Counted from the first letter of the stretch, positions 1 to 4,337 are shown. The stretch is 5,204 nucleotides of DNA from Pseudomonadota bacterium (GCA_021795795.1 JAJYPA010000561.1:1-5204), one strand, 5' to 3'. Notes: generated by a model not told the origin, from the letters alone. Numbers and translations: made by a program.

Positions 1-108
1 TACGAGGTCGTTATAGAGACGCTGCCGGACGGGACCGTTTTGGTGAACGGTTCCCCGGTCGAGCCGATAGAAACCACGATAGACAAACTGCGGCCGAAAG
101 GCCGCTAA
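1..108 (+). CDS. C-terminal end of an unrecognised protein (5' end outside window)
   Basis: An open frame enters from the left edge and ends at TAA 106-108, giving 35 visible residues that begin [20 protein letters not shown] and end KLRPKGR. The visible part alternates hydrophobic and polar residues with DG, NG and GSP turns, as in a small beta-rich domain, and has a basic tail. I do not recognise the family and propose no function. It converges on the toxin gene: their stop codons are separated by only 8 bp (109-116), and the last codons of this gene also encode a GC-rich hairpin. That tight tail-to-tail fit supports it being a real gene end rather than a chance frame, but the fragment is short and its start cannot be seen. 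Confidence 0.45.
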   Translation, partial: YEVVIETLPDGTVLVNGSPVEPIETTIDKLRPKGR

Positions 109-110
109 TT
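90..110. terminator. Candidate bidirectional terminator hairpin between convergent genes
   Basis: GCGGCC (90-95), loop GAAA (96-99) and GGCCGC (100-105) form a perfect 6-bp GC stem with a GNRA-type tetraloop. On the + strand TAATTTA follows, and on the - strand AGTTTGTC follows. The flanks AAACT and TAATTT are only modestly U-rich, so this is a weak intrinsic terminator at best. Its place in the last codons of the left gene and just past the toxin stop suits a terminator shared by converging transcripts. Confidence 0.45.
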
Positions 111-116
111 TACAGA

Positions 117-419
117 CTACGGCCACTGTTGCGCGCCATGCAGGAAGCGAATCACCTGGATCTGGCGGGATCCCTGATCCTGGATCCGGTACACCACAAT
201 GAACGGCGTACCGGGCACCACCAGCTCGCGGGTGCCGCGCCTGCGGCCGGGTCGGCCCATACGAGGATAATCCGCCAATCTGCCTGCGGCCTGGCGGGCA
301 AGATCGCCCTGTTCGATGGCGATGGCCGGTCGTTCCTTTGCGATGTACCGCACGGCGCTCAAATACTCGGCACTAGCCCTTGGGGTCCAGATTACCGGCG
401 ACGGCTGGCTTGTTCCCAT
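117..419 (-). CDS. RelE/ParE-family toxin of a type II toxin-antitoxin system
   Basis: The 100-aa product has the typical length and motif order of plasmid RelE/ParE-family toxins. WTPRASAEY (11-19) opens the first helix and YIAKERP (25-31) follows. LADYPRMGRPGRRRGTREL (48-66) is the usual basic stretch before the beta sheet, VPGTPFIVVYRI (68-79) is the core strand, and RFLHGAQQWP (91-100) is the classic C-terminal tail. Family members either cleave mRNA on the ribosome (RelE) or poison DNA gyrase (ParE). The sequence alone does not say which, although the GTRELVVPGTPFIVVY and LHGAQQWP signatures are common in proteins annotated ParE-like. The ATG at 419-417 overlaps the antitoxin stop by one base (TAATG), so translation is probably coupled. 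All expected segments are present, with no truncation or frameshift. Confidence 0.93.
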   Translation of the reverse strand: MGTSQPSPVIWTPRASAEYLSAVRYIAKERPAIAIEQGDLARQAAGRLADYPRMGRPGRRRGTRELVVPGTPFIVVYRIQDQGSRQIQVIRFLHGAQQWP

Positions 420-886
420 TATTGCGCGATTTGTTTGAGTAATTCCTCGCGCAGTTGCCCAAACTGCCGCTCGACCTCCTCATGCGGTATCCACTCGGTC
501 GCCGGGTCGTCGGCCTCCCGCAAGCCGATCTCCACCTGTTCGCGGAACCAGCGGTCGTGCTCGGCGGCCGCAAAGGCCTTCCGCATCCGCTCGGCGGCAT
601 CGGGTCGGGACTTGCCCGGCAAGGAAGCGTCGCCGCTGTGTCCGGTGGCGTCCACCAGGTCGATGCGGCCGATATGCAGCTCTTCCTTGAGATAGTCCAC
701 GCAGGTATCGAGGCTGCGCCAGAGGCGCGGGCGGTCGGCGCGCTGGATCCCCAGCGGCCGTTCCTCCATGCCGTACTTGAGCAAAACCGACCAGCCGCCG
801 GGCTGGCCGATGATGGCCGCGCCGCGAATGGCGCGCGCTTCCACCAGGCGTTTGACGGTGGCGGTGTCGATGGTGTGGGTGCTCAT
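419..886 (-). CDS. Two-domain antitoxin: ParC-like N-terminal domain with ParD/StbD-like C-terminal domain
   Basis: This 155-aa protein lies directly upstream of the toxin and shares one base with it. Residues 98-155 resemble the antitoxin that accompanies RelE/ParE toxins: HDRWFREQVEIGLREADDPA (110-129), then WIPHEEVERQF, a toxin-binding helical segment. Residues 5-85 (VKRLVEARAIRG, IIGQPGGWSVLLKYG, RPLGIQRADRPRLWRSLDT, VDYLKEELHIGRIDLVDATG) resemble small plasmid 'ParC-family partition-associated' proteins, which are often separate genes of about 75 aa. A linker, about 82-97, joins the halves. The start at ATG 886-884 is supported by GGAGGA (893-898) six bases upstream. The expected role is to neutralise the toxin and repress the operon. 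Which half binds DNA is not clear from sequence, and the ParC label rests on remembered family patterns. Confidence 0.85.
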   Translation of the reverse strand: MSTHTIDTATVKRLVEARAIRGAAIIGQPGGWSVLLKYGMEERPLGIQRADRPRLWRSLDTCVDYLKEELHIGRIDLVDATGHSGDASLPGKSRPDAAERMRKAFAAAEHDRWFREQVEIGLREADDPATEWIPHEEVERQFGQLREELLKQIAQ

Positions 887-911
887 AACGGATCCTCCAG
901 AAGTGACGCGG

Positions 912-940
912 CATTACTGGGTCCATCATCGTCATTACTG
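912..940. promoter_or_regulatory. Candidate operator: two CATTACTG direct repeats, 21 bp apart
   Basis: The 8-mer CATTACTG occurs at 912-919 and 933-940. The 21-bp spacing is two turns of the helix, so both copies face the same side. One copy falls in the spacer of the predicted toxin-antitoxin promoter and the other at its predicted start point. Type II antitoxins usually repress their own operon from sites placed like this. Binding by this antitoxin is inferred, not shown. Confidence 0.45.
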
Positions 941-953
941 AGCGTTTGTGCAA
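925..953 (-). promoter_or_regulatory. Candidate promoter of the antitoxin-toxin operon
   Basis: Read on the - strand, TTGCAC (953-948) and GATGAT (930-925) are separated by 17 bp. The -10 matches TATAAT at 4/6, but the -35 matches TTGACA at only 3/6. Transcription would start near 918, leaving about a 30-base leader that contains the ribosome binding site GGAGGA (893-898). The -35 lies within an imperfect palindrome, GTTTG-TG-CAAAC (944-955). Confidence 0.4.
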
Positions 954-1011
954 ACAAGCTGGCCGGACGGGCGGCCATTGCTTTACATAACACGACTTAC
1001 GCGCACCCAAC

Positions 1012-1046
1012 CTATCCACAAAATCCGTGGAGCATCCTGTGGGCAA
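1012..1046. other. Intergenic inverted repeat with two weak DnaA-box-like 9-mers
   Basis: The divergent gap 887-1226 has no convincing gene; the long open frames across it have unnatural composition. Within it, CTATCCACA (1012-1020) matches the DnaA box TTATNCACA at 8/9, and TGTGGGCAA (1038-1046) matches it in reverse orientation at 7/9. TCCAC (1015-1019) and GTGGA (1027-1031) also form a 5-bp inverted repeat. There are no iterons or AT-rich unwinding region, so this is not evidence of an origin. Confidence 0.15.
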
Positions 1047-1129
1047 TGCCGACAAGGCCCCGACCGGGAATGGGAAAGCGCCCAGGCCGAAAAAAGCGGC
1101 GGGCGTGGCGCCGGTGCCGACCTCGCCGC

Positions 1130-1158
1130 TTGCCCTTTCAGCGCCTCGCCGCCATACT
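1130..1158 (+). promoter_or_regulatory. Candidate promoter for the CRISPR-like repeat and coiled-coil genes
   Basis: TTGCCC (1130-1135) and CATACT (1153-1158) are 17 bp apart, each matching consensus at 4/6. Transcription would start near 1165, about 50 bases before the CRISPR-repeat-like unit. The -35 and the bases after it (TTGCCCTTT) are the same as in the transposase promoter at 1690. No other + strand promoter of similar quality was seen between 887 and 1226. Confidence 0.35.
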
Positions 1159-1183
1159 GCTCACCAAAGCCTGATTGGTTGAA

Positions 1184-1206
1184 GCCTCTCCCTTCAGGGG
1201 GGTGGC
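1184..1206 (+). other. Leader hairpin upstream of the CRISPR-like repeat
   Basis: TCTCCC (1187-1192), loop TTCA and GGGGGG (1197-1202) pair, with G-U wobbles at two positions. GCC (1184-1186) with GGC (1204-1206) extends the stem past one bulged base. It would form in the 5' leader of the coiled-coil transcript. No U-run follows, so it is not an intrinsic terminator. Its role is unknown. Confidence 0.4.
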
Positions 1207-1213
1207 CTCTTCC

Positions 1214-1245
1214 TGATTCGCCCCGCATGGGGCGTGGATTGAAAC
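1214..1245 (+). CRISPR. Solitary type I-C-like CRISPR repeat, no array
   Basis: This 32-base unit has the form of a type I-C repeat. CGCCCC (1219-1224), loop GCAT (1225-1228) and GGGGCG (1229-1234) make a perfect 6-bp stem, and TGGATTGAAAC (1235-1245) follows as the 3' tail. The 17 bases GGGGCGTGGATTGAAAC match, as I recall them, the 3' ends of type I-C repeats, and ATTGAAAC is the usual 5' handle of mature crRNAs in these systems. The 32-base length is also usual. No second convincing copy lies within a spacer length on either side, and no cas gene is present, so this is not an array. It may be an array remnant or a repeat mimic of the RNA anti-CRISPR type. A chance hairpin with this exact tail seems unlikely but cannot be excluded. 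Confidence 0.6.
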
Positions 1246-1418
1246 GGATGGATGCCAGGATGGAGCGTATAGATGCACGCATGGATGCCTTTAACAGCCG
1301 CATGGATGCGTTGATGACGGCCATCATGAGCACCCGGAATATCCCCGACGCCATCCATACCCGCCTGGACCGTCTGGAACGCGAAGTGCAGGAACTGGCA
1401 AAGGTAAAGATGCCATGA
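1227..1418 (+). CDS. Small coiled-coil protein (63 aa), first gene of an overlapping pair
   Basis: The frame reads as a short charged coiled coil. Heptad-like units RMDARME, RIDARMD and AFNSRMD cover residues 7-27, and HTRLDRLEREVQELAKVK forms a second helix near the C-terminus. The frame stays open upstream to 948, but its Pro, Cys and Ser-rich composition there looks non-coding. I therefore place the start at ATG 1227, with ATG 1248 and 1260 as alternatives. None has a good ribosome binding site. ATG 1227 lies in the loop of the CRISPR-like hairpin, so the native 5' end may have been replaced. ATGGATGC recurs in frame at 1248, 1281 and 1302, matching the protein repeats. The stop overlaps the next start as ATGA (1415-1418). 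The function is unknown, though small coiled-coil proteins of this style are common hypotheticals on mobile DNA. Confidence 0.5.
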   Translation: MGRGLKRMDARMERIDARMDAFNSRMDALMTAIMSTRNIPDAIHTRLDRLEREVQELAKVKMP

Positions 1419-1666
1419 CGGATAATACTGAAAATCTTGTGCTAGAGCACTTGCGGGCAATCCGAAATGATCTTGCCGCGTTTCGTAGCGAGACACGGTC
1501 AGAACTCAACGATGTGAAGCACCGCTTGGGGCGCGTTGAAGAACAGATTGTCGGCTTACGGCGGGATGTCGTTGGTGCCCAAGAGGACACCTATCGGCAG
1601 CAAACCCGTATCGACGAAATCGTTACCCGTATAGACCGCATCGAGCGCCGTCTGGAATTATCCTAA
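1415..1666 (+). CDS. Small coiled-coil protein (83 aa), second gene of the pair
   Basis: The product begins MTDNTENLVLEHLRAIRNDL and ends RIDRIERRLELS. It is almost entirely heptad-patterned helix: LEHLRAIRNDLAAFR, LNDVKHRLGRVEEQIVGLRRDV, then TRIDEIVTRIDRIERRLEL. It resembles a widespread group of 80-90 aa hypothetical proteins with ENLVLEHLRAIR near the start and RIERRLEL at the end, whose function I do not know. The start at 1415 overlaps the upstream stop by four bases, and AAGG (1401-1404) lies ten bases before it, so translation is probably coupled. With no signal peptide or membrane segment it should be cytoplasmic. The two coiled coils may pair with each other, but that is inference. 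The TAA stop (1664-1666) is also the first half of the insertion sequence's target duplication, so the protein is intact. Confidence 0.75.
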   Translation: MTDNTENLVLEHLRAIRNDLAAFRSETRSELNDVKHRLGRVEEQIVGLRRDVVGAQEDTYRQQTRIDEIVTRIDRIERRLELS

Positions 1667-1669
1667 TTA
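1664..1669. repeat. Left target-site duplication TAATTA
   Basis: TAATTA directly abuts the left inverted repeat and is matched by TAATTA at 3530-3535 next to the right one. It is its own reverse complement, so it could instead be read as six more bases of inverted repeat. A duplication is preferred because it restores a sensible target in which the coiled-coil gene keeps its stop codon. Confidence 0.6.
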
Positions 1670-1684
1670 GTGCCTGACCGGAAA
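1670..1684 (+). repeat. Left terminal inverted repeat (IRL)
   Basis: GTGCCTGACCGGAAA matches the right end with a single C/A difference at position 10. Similarity fades after position 15. Confidence 0.85.
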
Positions 1685-1717
1685 TGCTGTTGCCCTTTAC
1701 AAACAGCATGTTATACT
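1684..1717 (+). promoter_or_regulatory. Transposase promoter overlapped by an inverted repeat
   Basis: TTGCCC (1690-1695, 4/6) and TATACT (1712-1717, 5/6) are separated by 16 bp and point into the element. ATGCTGTT (1684-1691) and AACAGCAT (1702-1709) form a perfect 8-bp inverted repeat spanning the -35 and most of the spacer, a possible repressor or transposase binding site. The transcript would have a leader of about 130 bases before ATG 1856. A second hairpin, ATCCAT (1796-1801) with ATGGAT (1809-1814), lies in that leader. Confidence 0.55.
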
Positions 1718-1855
1718 AACATTAGTCTTTGAAGTTACGATTGCCAAGCGTCAGTTTTTCCTCTTTTATGCCTTTTTCTGGCTTCTACGACTGGTATCCA
1801 TTGAAACTATGGATGATTTTTAACGTATTTCGCAGACTTACGGAAAATCTTCATC

Positions 1856-3340
1856 ATGAGAAAAGTCACTAACCCACAAATGATCTTCGGGCAAACCGAT
1901 ATTTCTGCCATTCAGTTTGATTCCAAGTCACGAGATGATATTCCGCGCCTCTTGCGTGGTCTTCAACACATTTATACGCATCCTGAGCTCCGTGATAAGG
2001 TATTTTCCATACTCGAGGAGATGCGACCAGTGCAAGCCGACAGTACAACCAAGGTCAGCGCTAAAAAAGGCCGTCCAGGCATGGATCAGTGGGTTATATT
2101 GGTATTGGCTGTGATTCGGCTGGGCCTCAATATCGACTATGATCGCATCCACAATTTAGCCAATGAACATCGCTCTATTCGGGAGATGTTGGGGCATGGT
2201 GGATGGACAGAAAATCCCAATGAGGAATATCACCTGCAAACCATCAAAGACAACCTGAGATTGTTCACACCGGAAATATTGGATCGGATCAACCAGGAAG
2301 TCGTTAAAGCGGGTCATGTTCTATTAAAAAAAAGTCCAGAGGAAGATCTCGCCGGACGCTGTGATTCATTCGTCGTAGAAACCCGGGTGCATTATCCGAC
2401 TGACATCAACTTACTGTTGGACGCAATCAGGAAACTGTTGGAAACTTGCGGACAAGCCTTTAGTAAGAAAGACGACGACGAGTGGAGACAGTGGAAATAC
2501 CTCATAAAAAGCTTCAAGAAATGTTACCGCATTCTACAGAAACTCAAGCACTCCACGGCCCAGAATCCACAGAAACGTGCTGCACATGAGGCAAAGGTGT
2601 TGGCAGCCTATAGTGAGTATCTGACCATGGCTGAGCGGCATGTCGTCCGTGCCACAGCAAGCTCCAACGAGTTGAAAGAAAATGATAATGTTGATCTCAA
2701 ACAACAGATTGATAGCTATCTGGAGCATGCTCGCCGTCAGATCGATCAAATCCGTCGTCGAGTATTGCTGGGAGAAATGATCCCCCACAGTGAAAAGGTT
2801 TTTTCAATTTTTGAGCCGCATACCGAATGGATCAGTAAGGGCAAGGCGGGCGTGCCCGTAGAATTGGGATTGCGCGTGTGCATCGTCGAAGACCAGTATC
2901 GCTTTATTCTCCATCATATGGTTATGGATCAGACAACTGATGATCGCGTGGCGGTTCCGATGGTCAAAGAAGCACAGGGACGTTTTGCTGGTGTACGTTC
3001 AATGAGCTTCGACAAAGGATTCCATAGCCCGTCCAATCAGGTTGCTCTCCGGGAGATATTACCGATGGTTGTATTGCCGAAAAAGGGGCATCGATCTGCC
3101 GACGAAAAGGCCCGTGAATCAACTTCTGAATTTATGCACTTACGGCATCAACACTCCGCGGTAGAGTCTGCCATTAACGCATTAGAGCAGCATGGTCTCG
3201 ATATTTGTCCGGATCATGGCATCACCGGATTCAAGCGGTATGTTGCAATGGCGGTGCTGGCACGGAACATTCATCGCCTGGGAGCAGTATTGATGACTCA
3301 GGAGGCTGAGCAGCGATGCATATATCGTAAAGCTGCTTAA
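1856..3340 (+). CDS. DDE transposase, IS1202/ISNCY type
   Basis: This 494-aa protein cuts and joins the ends of the insertion sequence. The likely catalytic triad is D170 in CDSFVVETRVHYPTD, D386 in SFDKGFHSP and E437 in HSAVESAINALEQHGLD. FEPHTEWISKGKAGVPVELG (319-338), VVLPKKG and CPDHGITGFKRYVAMAVLARN (451-471) are blocks I associate with ISNCY/IS1202-type transposases. Residues 1-150 form an N-terminal helical part (LLRGLQHIYTHPELRDKVF), probably for DNA binding. Residues about 190-305, between the first two acidic residues, are a long charged helical insert. The ATG at 1856 has only a weak upstream GGA, so translation may be inefficient, as is common for transposases. No frameshift or internal stop is present, and all three catalytic positions are filled, so the enzyme looks functional. 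Confidence 0.93.
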   Translation: MRKVTNPQMIFGQTDISAIQFDSKSRDDIPRLLRGLQHIYTHPELRDKVFSILEEMRPVQADSTTKVSAKKGRPGMDQWVILVLAVIRLGLNIDYDRIHNLANEHRSIREMLGHGGWTENPNEEYHLQTIKDNLRLFTPEILDRINQEVVKAGHVLLKKSPEEDLAGRCDSFVVETRVHYPTDINLLLDAIRKLLETCGQAFSKKDDDEWRQWKYLIKSFKKCYRILQKLKHSTAQNPQKRAAHEAKVLAAYSEYLTMAERHVVRATASSNELKENDNVDLKQQIDSYLEHARRQIDQIRRRVLLGEMIPHSEKVFSIFEPHTEWISKGKAGVPVELGLRVCIVEDQYRFILHHMVMDQTTDDRVAVPMVKEAQGRFAGVRSMSFDKGFHSPSNQVALREILPMVVLPKKGHRSADEKARESTSEFMHLRHQHSAVESAINALEQHGLDICPDHGITGFKRYVAMAVLARNIHRLGAVLMTQEAEQRCIYRKAA

Positions 3341-3473
3341 AAATAATATTTTTATTGAATCCCAGAACTTCTAAGGGGAACGGCTGTCTAATTTCTAATA
3401 TTTTCTTCAAAAACCGCTAATAAAACCATCTTCTCTGCAGTGGTCGTGTTAAAATGCTTTCTCACGAACAATC

Positions 3474-3500
3474 AAATCGGAATTTTGAAGACCGATTTTT
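3474..3500 (+). terminator. Probable terminator at the right end of the insertion sequence
   Basis: AAATCGG (3474-3480) and CCGATTT (3492-3498) form a 7-bp stem around an 11-base loop, and the T-run 3496-3500 overlaps and follows the stem. It lies about 130 bases after the transposase stop and inside the element. The stem is AT-containing and the loop large, so strength is uncertain. The gap 3341-3473 shows only AT-rich sequence. Confidence 0.45.
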
Positions 3501-3514
3501 CAAAAAAAGCCCCT

Positions 3515-3529
3515 TTTCCTGTCAGGCAC
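3515..3529 (-). repeat. Right terminal inverted repeat (IRR)
   Basis: Read on the - strand this is GTGCCTGACAGGAAA, the mate of the left repeat at 1670-1684, with 14 of 15 bases identical. Confidence 0.85.
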
Positions 3530-3535
3530 TAATTA
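3530..3535. repeat. Right target-site duplication TAATTA
   Basis: This is the second copy of the 6-bp palindrome found at 1664-1669. Deleting the element and one copy leaves the coiled-coil stop followed by TTATCGACCGCAC and then the stop of the converging gene. Confidence 0.6.
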
Positions 3536-3545
3536 TCGACCGCAC

Positions 3546-3815
3546 CTAGCGGCCGCGCAACGCCTGGCGCGCCTGCGCCAGGGCCGCATCCATCACTGAT
3601 TCATCGGCGGGCACGAACAGCGGCGGCAACTTTTCCTCCGGCGGCAGTTCCACGTCCAGCGTGCGGGCGATGTTCAGCGGATACGGTCGGCGATTGCCGG
3701 GCAAGGCGGCTATCGTGGCCCGCGCCACCGTCTCGCCGACCTCCCGGCACAGCCATTGCCATTCGCGCCGGGCGCGGTCATTGGTGAGTTCGGGTTCCAC
3801 GGGGGCGTCCATCAT
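3546..3815 (-). CDS. Hypothetical protein (89 aa) in the replication gene group
   Basis: I do not recognise a named family. The visible features are a charged N-terminal helix with ARREWQWLCREVG, then ARATIAALPGNRRPYPLNIART, a proline-rich acidic segment LPPEEKLPPLFVP and a C-terminal helix AALAQARQALRGR. The first half could be a small DNA- or protein-binding helical domain, but no motif proves it. There are two possible starts, ATG 3815 and ATG 3812, and no clear ribosome binding site. The first 38 bases overlap the end of the upstream gene 3778-4146 in another frame, so translational coupling is likely. The stop lies close to the insertion sequence, but the gene is intact. GC-rich codon use matches the surrounding backbone rather than the insertion sequence. 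Confidence 0.7.
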   Translation of the reverse strand: MMDAPVEPELTNDRARREWQWLCREVGETVARATIAALPGNRRPYPLNIARTLDVELPPEEKLPPLFVPADESVMDAALAQARQALRGR

Positions 3816-4146
3816 AAATCGTCACATCCATCGGCGCGCCATCCAGGCCTTCGCCAGCCACGCGAACCCGGCCACCGCATTGTTGAGCCAGCTTCGTCAG
3901 TGTTTCGACAATATCCTCGAATTGGTCCGCACGGACTGCGGGCACCCCGGAGACCTGCAGGCGCGCGTCTTGATCGTCATCCAGCACCGCCAGCCAATGT
4001 TCAACCACTCGCGACGAGAAATTTTCCATCAGGAACCGGGTCAGCTCGAAGTCGGTCATCTGCTCCGCCGGTGTGCCCGTCATCCTGACCAATTGCCGCG
4101 ACTTGATCGCCTTGTGGAGACGCTGTTGCAAAGATGATTTTTTCAC
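3778..4146 (-). CDS. Hypothetical protein (122 aa), GTG start, downstream of the replication gene
   Basis: The product begins with a basic segment, MKKSSLQQRLHKAIKSRQLVR, that could contact nucleic acid. It continues through FELTRFLMENFSSRVVEHWLAVLDDDQDAR, then an amphipathic helix DQFEDIVETLTKLAQQ (74-89), and ends with GRVRVAGEGLDGAPMDVTIYDGR, probably two beta strands. I recognise no family and propose no function. The GTG start at 4146-4144 is well supported by AGGAGG (4159-4154) seven bases upstream, the best ribosome binding site on this strand. It lies 206 bp downstream of the replication gene on the same strand, with a terminator-like hairpin between. Its 3' end overlaps the next gene by 38 bases, so the two probably form one unit. 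Confidence 0.72.
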   Translation of the reverse strand: MKKSSLQQRLHKAIKSRQLVRMTGTPAEQMTDFELTRFLMENFSSRVVEHWLAVLDDDQDARLQVSGVPAVRADQFEDIVETLTKLAQQCGGRVRVAGEGLDGAPMDVTIYDGRPRGTRTHQ

Positions 4147-4153
4147 AAGTTTG

Positions 4154-4159
4154 CCTCCT
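4154..4159 (-). promoter_or_regulatory. Strong ribosome binding site AGGAGG that fixes the GTG start
   Basis: AGGAGG is followed by seven bases and then GTG (4146-4144) on the - strand. It decides the start of the 122-aa gene in the absence of a nearby ATG. Only four bases separate it from the U-run of the terminator-like hairpin at 4164-4184. Confidence 0.75.
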
Positions 4160-4163
4160 GTGC

Positions 4164-4184
4164 AAAAACCCGACCAACGCCGGG
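4164..4184 (-). terminator. Terminator or attenuator just upstream of the 122-aa gene
   Basis: On the - strand, CCCGGC and GTCGGG (4184-4169) pair around a GTTG loop, six base pairs with one G-U, and five Ts (4168-4164) follow at once. This is the standard form of an intrinsic terminator. Its place after the replication gene suits a terminator, but it ends four bases before the next gene's ribosome binding site, so any read-through transcript would carry it as an attenuator. Confidence 0.5.
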
Positions 4185-4192
4185 CAGGCCTT

Positions 4193-4248
4193 GCCGCGTG
4201 AGCGCGGCTGCGGAGCTGTCCCGTGAGCGGGCCAGCCGTTTTCTTTTT
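4193..4248 (+). other. Tandem hairpins with identical TGAG loops, followed by a T-rich tract
   Basis: The first hairpin is GCCGCG-TGAG-CGCGGC (4193-4208). The second is CCCG-TGAG-CGGG (4220-4231), extended by CTG and CAG across one mismatch to 4216-4235. TTTTCTTTTT (4239-4248) follows on the + strand, so in that direction the second hairpin resembles an intrinsic terminator. No + strand gene precedes it. It could end an antisense RNA or be a protein-binding or replication structure; the sequence does not decide. Confidence 0.4.
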
Positions 4249-4320
4249 AACTGTTCCAAAAGCAAAAGGGAAGCTGCCCGCTGGTCCGCCGAGTCGCTTC
4301 TGACGGCACAGGCTTCGCCA

Positions 4321-4337
4321 TACCCTCCGGGGGGATA
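4321..4337. other. G/C-tract quasi-palindrome near the end of the replication gene
   Basis: TACCCTCCGGGGGGATA is an imperfect palindrome centred on CCGG, followed on the + strand by a run of seven Gs (4343-4349) before the replication gene's stop. On the - strand this gives two C-runs around TTGTATAT. The remainder, 4249-4320, shows no clear promoter. The spacer could hold an origin or transfer site, but I recognise no known nick site or iterons. Confidence 0.2.

Larger units (their letters stand above)
1670..3529 (+). mobile_element. Complete IS1202/ISNCY-type insertion sequence, 1860 bp
   Basis: The element starts with GTGCCTGACCGGAAA (1670-1684) and ends with the inverted copy GTGCCTGACAGGAAA (3529-3515), identical at 14 of 15 bases. 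It has one gene, the transposase 1856-3340, with a promoter inside the left end and a terminator-like hairpin inside the right end. Both ends abut TAATTA, the likely target duplication. It is visibly richer in AT than its surroundings and carries no passenger gene. It sits between two converging genes without breaking either. Intact ends and an uninterrupted transposase suggest a recent and possibly still active insertion. The family name rests on the transposase's sequence features; the subgroup is not resolved. Confidence 0.88.

Noticed and set aside
129..1174. Long + strand open frames over the toxin-antitoxin operon (129-695 and 455-1174)
   Set aside because: They lie opposite strongly supported genes and have shadow-like composition (Arg, Ser, Cys and Pro-rich) with no domain signature.
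1171..1185. Possible second, degenerate CRISPR repeat end (TGGTTGAAGC)
   Set aside because: It resembles the TGGATTGAAAC tail only with a gap and a mismatch. It has no stem before it and lies just 28 bases from the full unit, shorter than a usual type I-C spacer.
948..1226. Extending the first coiled-coil gene upstream to ATG 948 (156 aa)
   Set aside because: The added residues are rich in Pro, Cys, Ser and Trp with no recognisable fold, and they cross the predicted promoter, leader hairpin and CRISPR-like repeat. Only the part from about 1227 reads like protein.
1640..1669. Xer/dif-like site beside the insertion sequence
   Set aside because: Some IS1202-family elements insert next to dif sites, but neither flank shows paired XerC and XerD arms with a 6-base centre.
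1800..1807. ATTGAAAC in the transposase leader, identical to the CRISPR tail 8-mer
   Set aside because: An 8-base match in AT-rich DNA is expected by chance, and the repeat stem is absent there.
3661..4137. + strand open frames opposite the two hypothetical genes
   Set aside because: They mirror the - strand genes, lack ribosome binding sites and have Arg, His and Pro-rich shadow composition. The - strand set has a strong AGGAGG and coupled overlaps.
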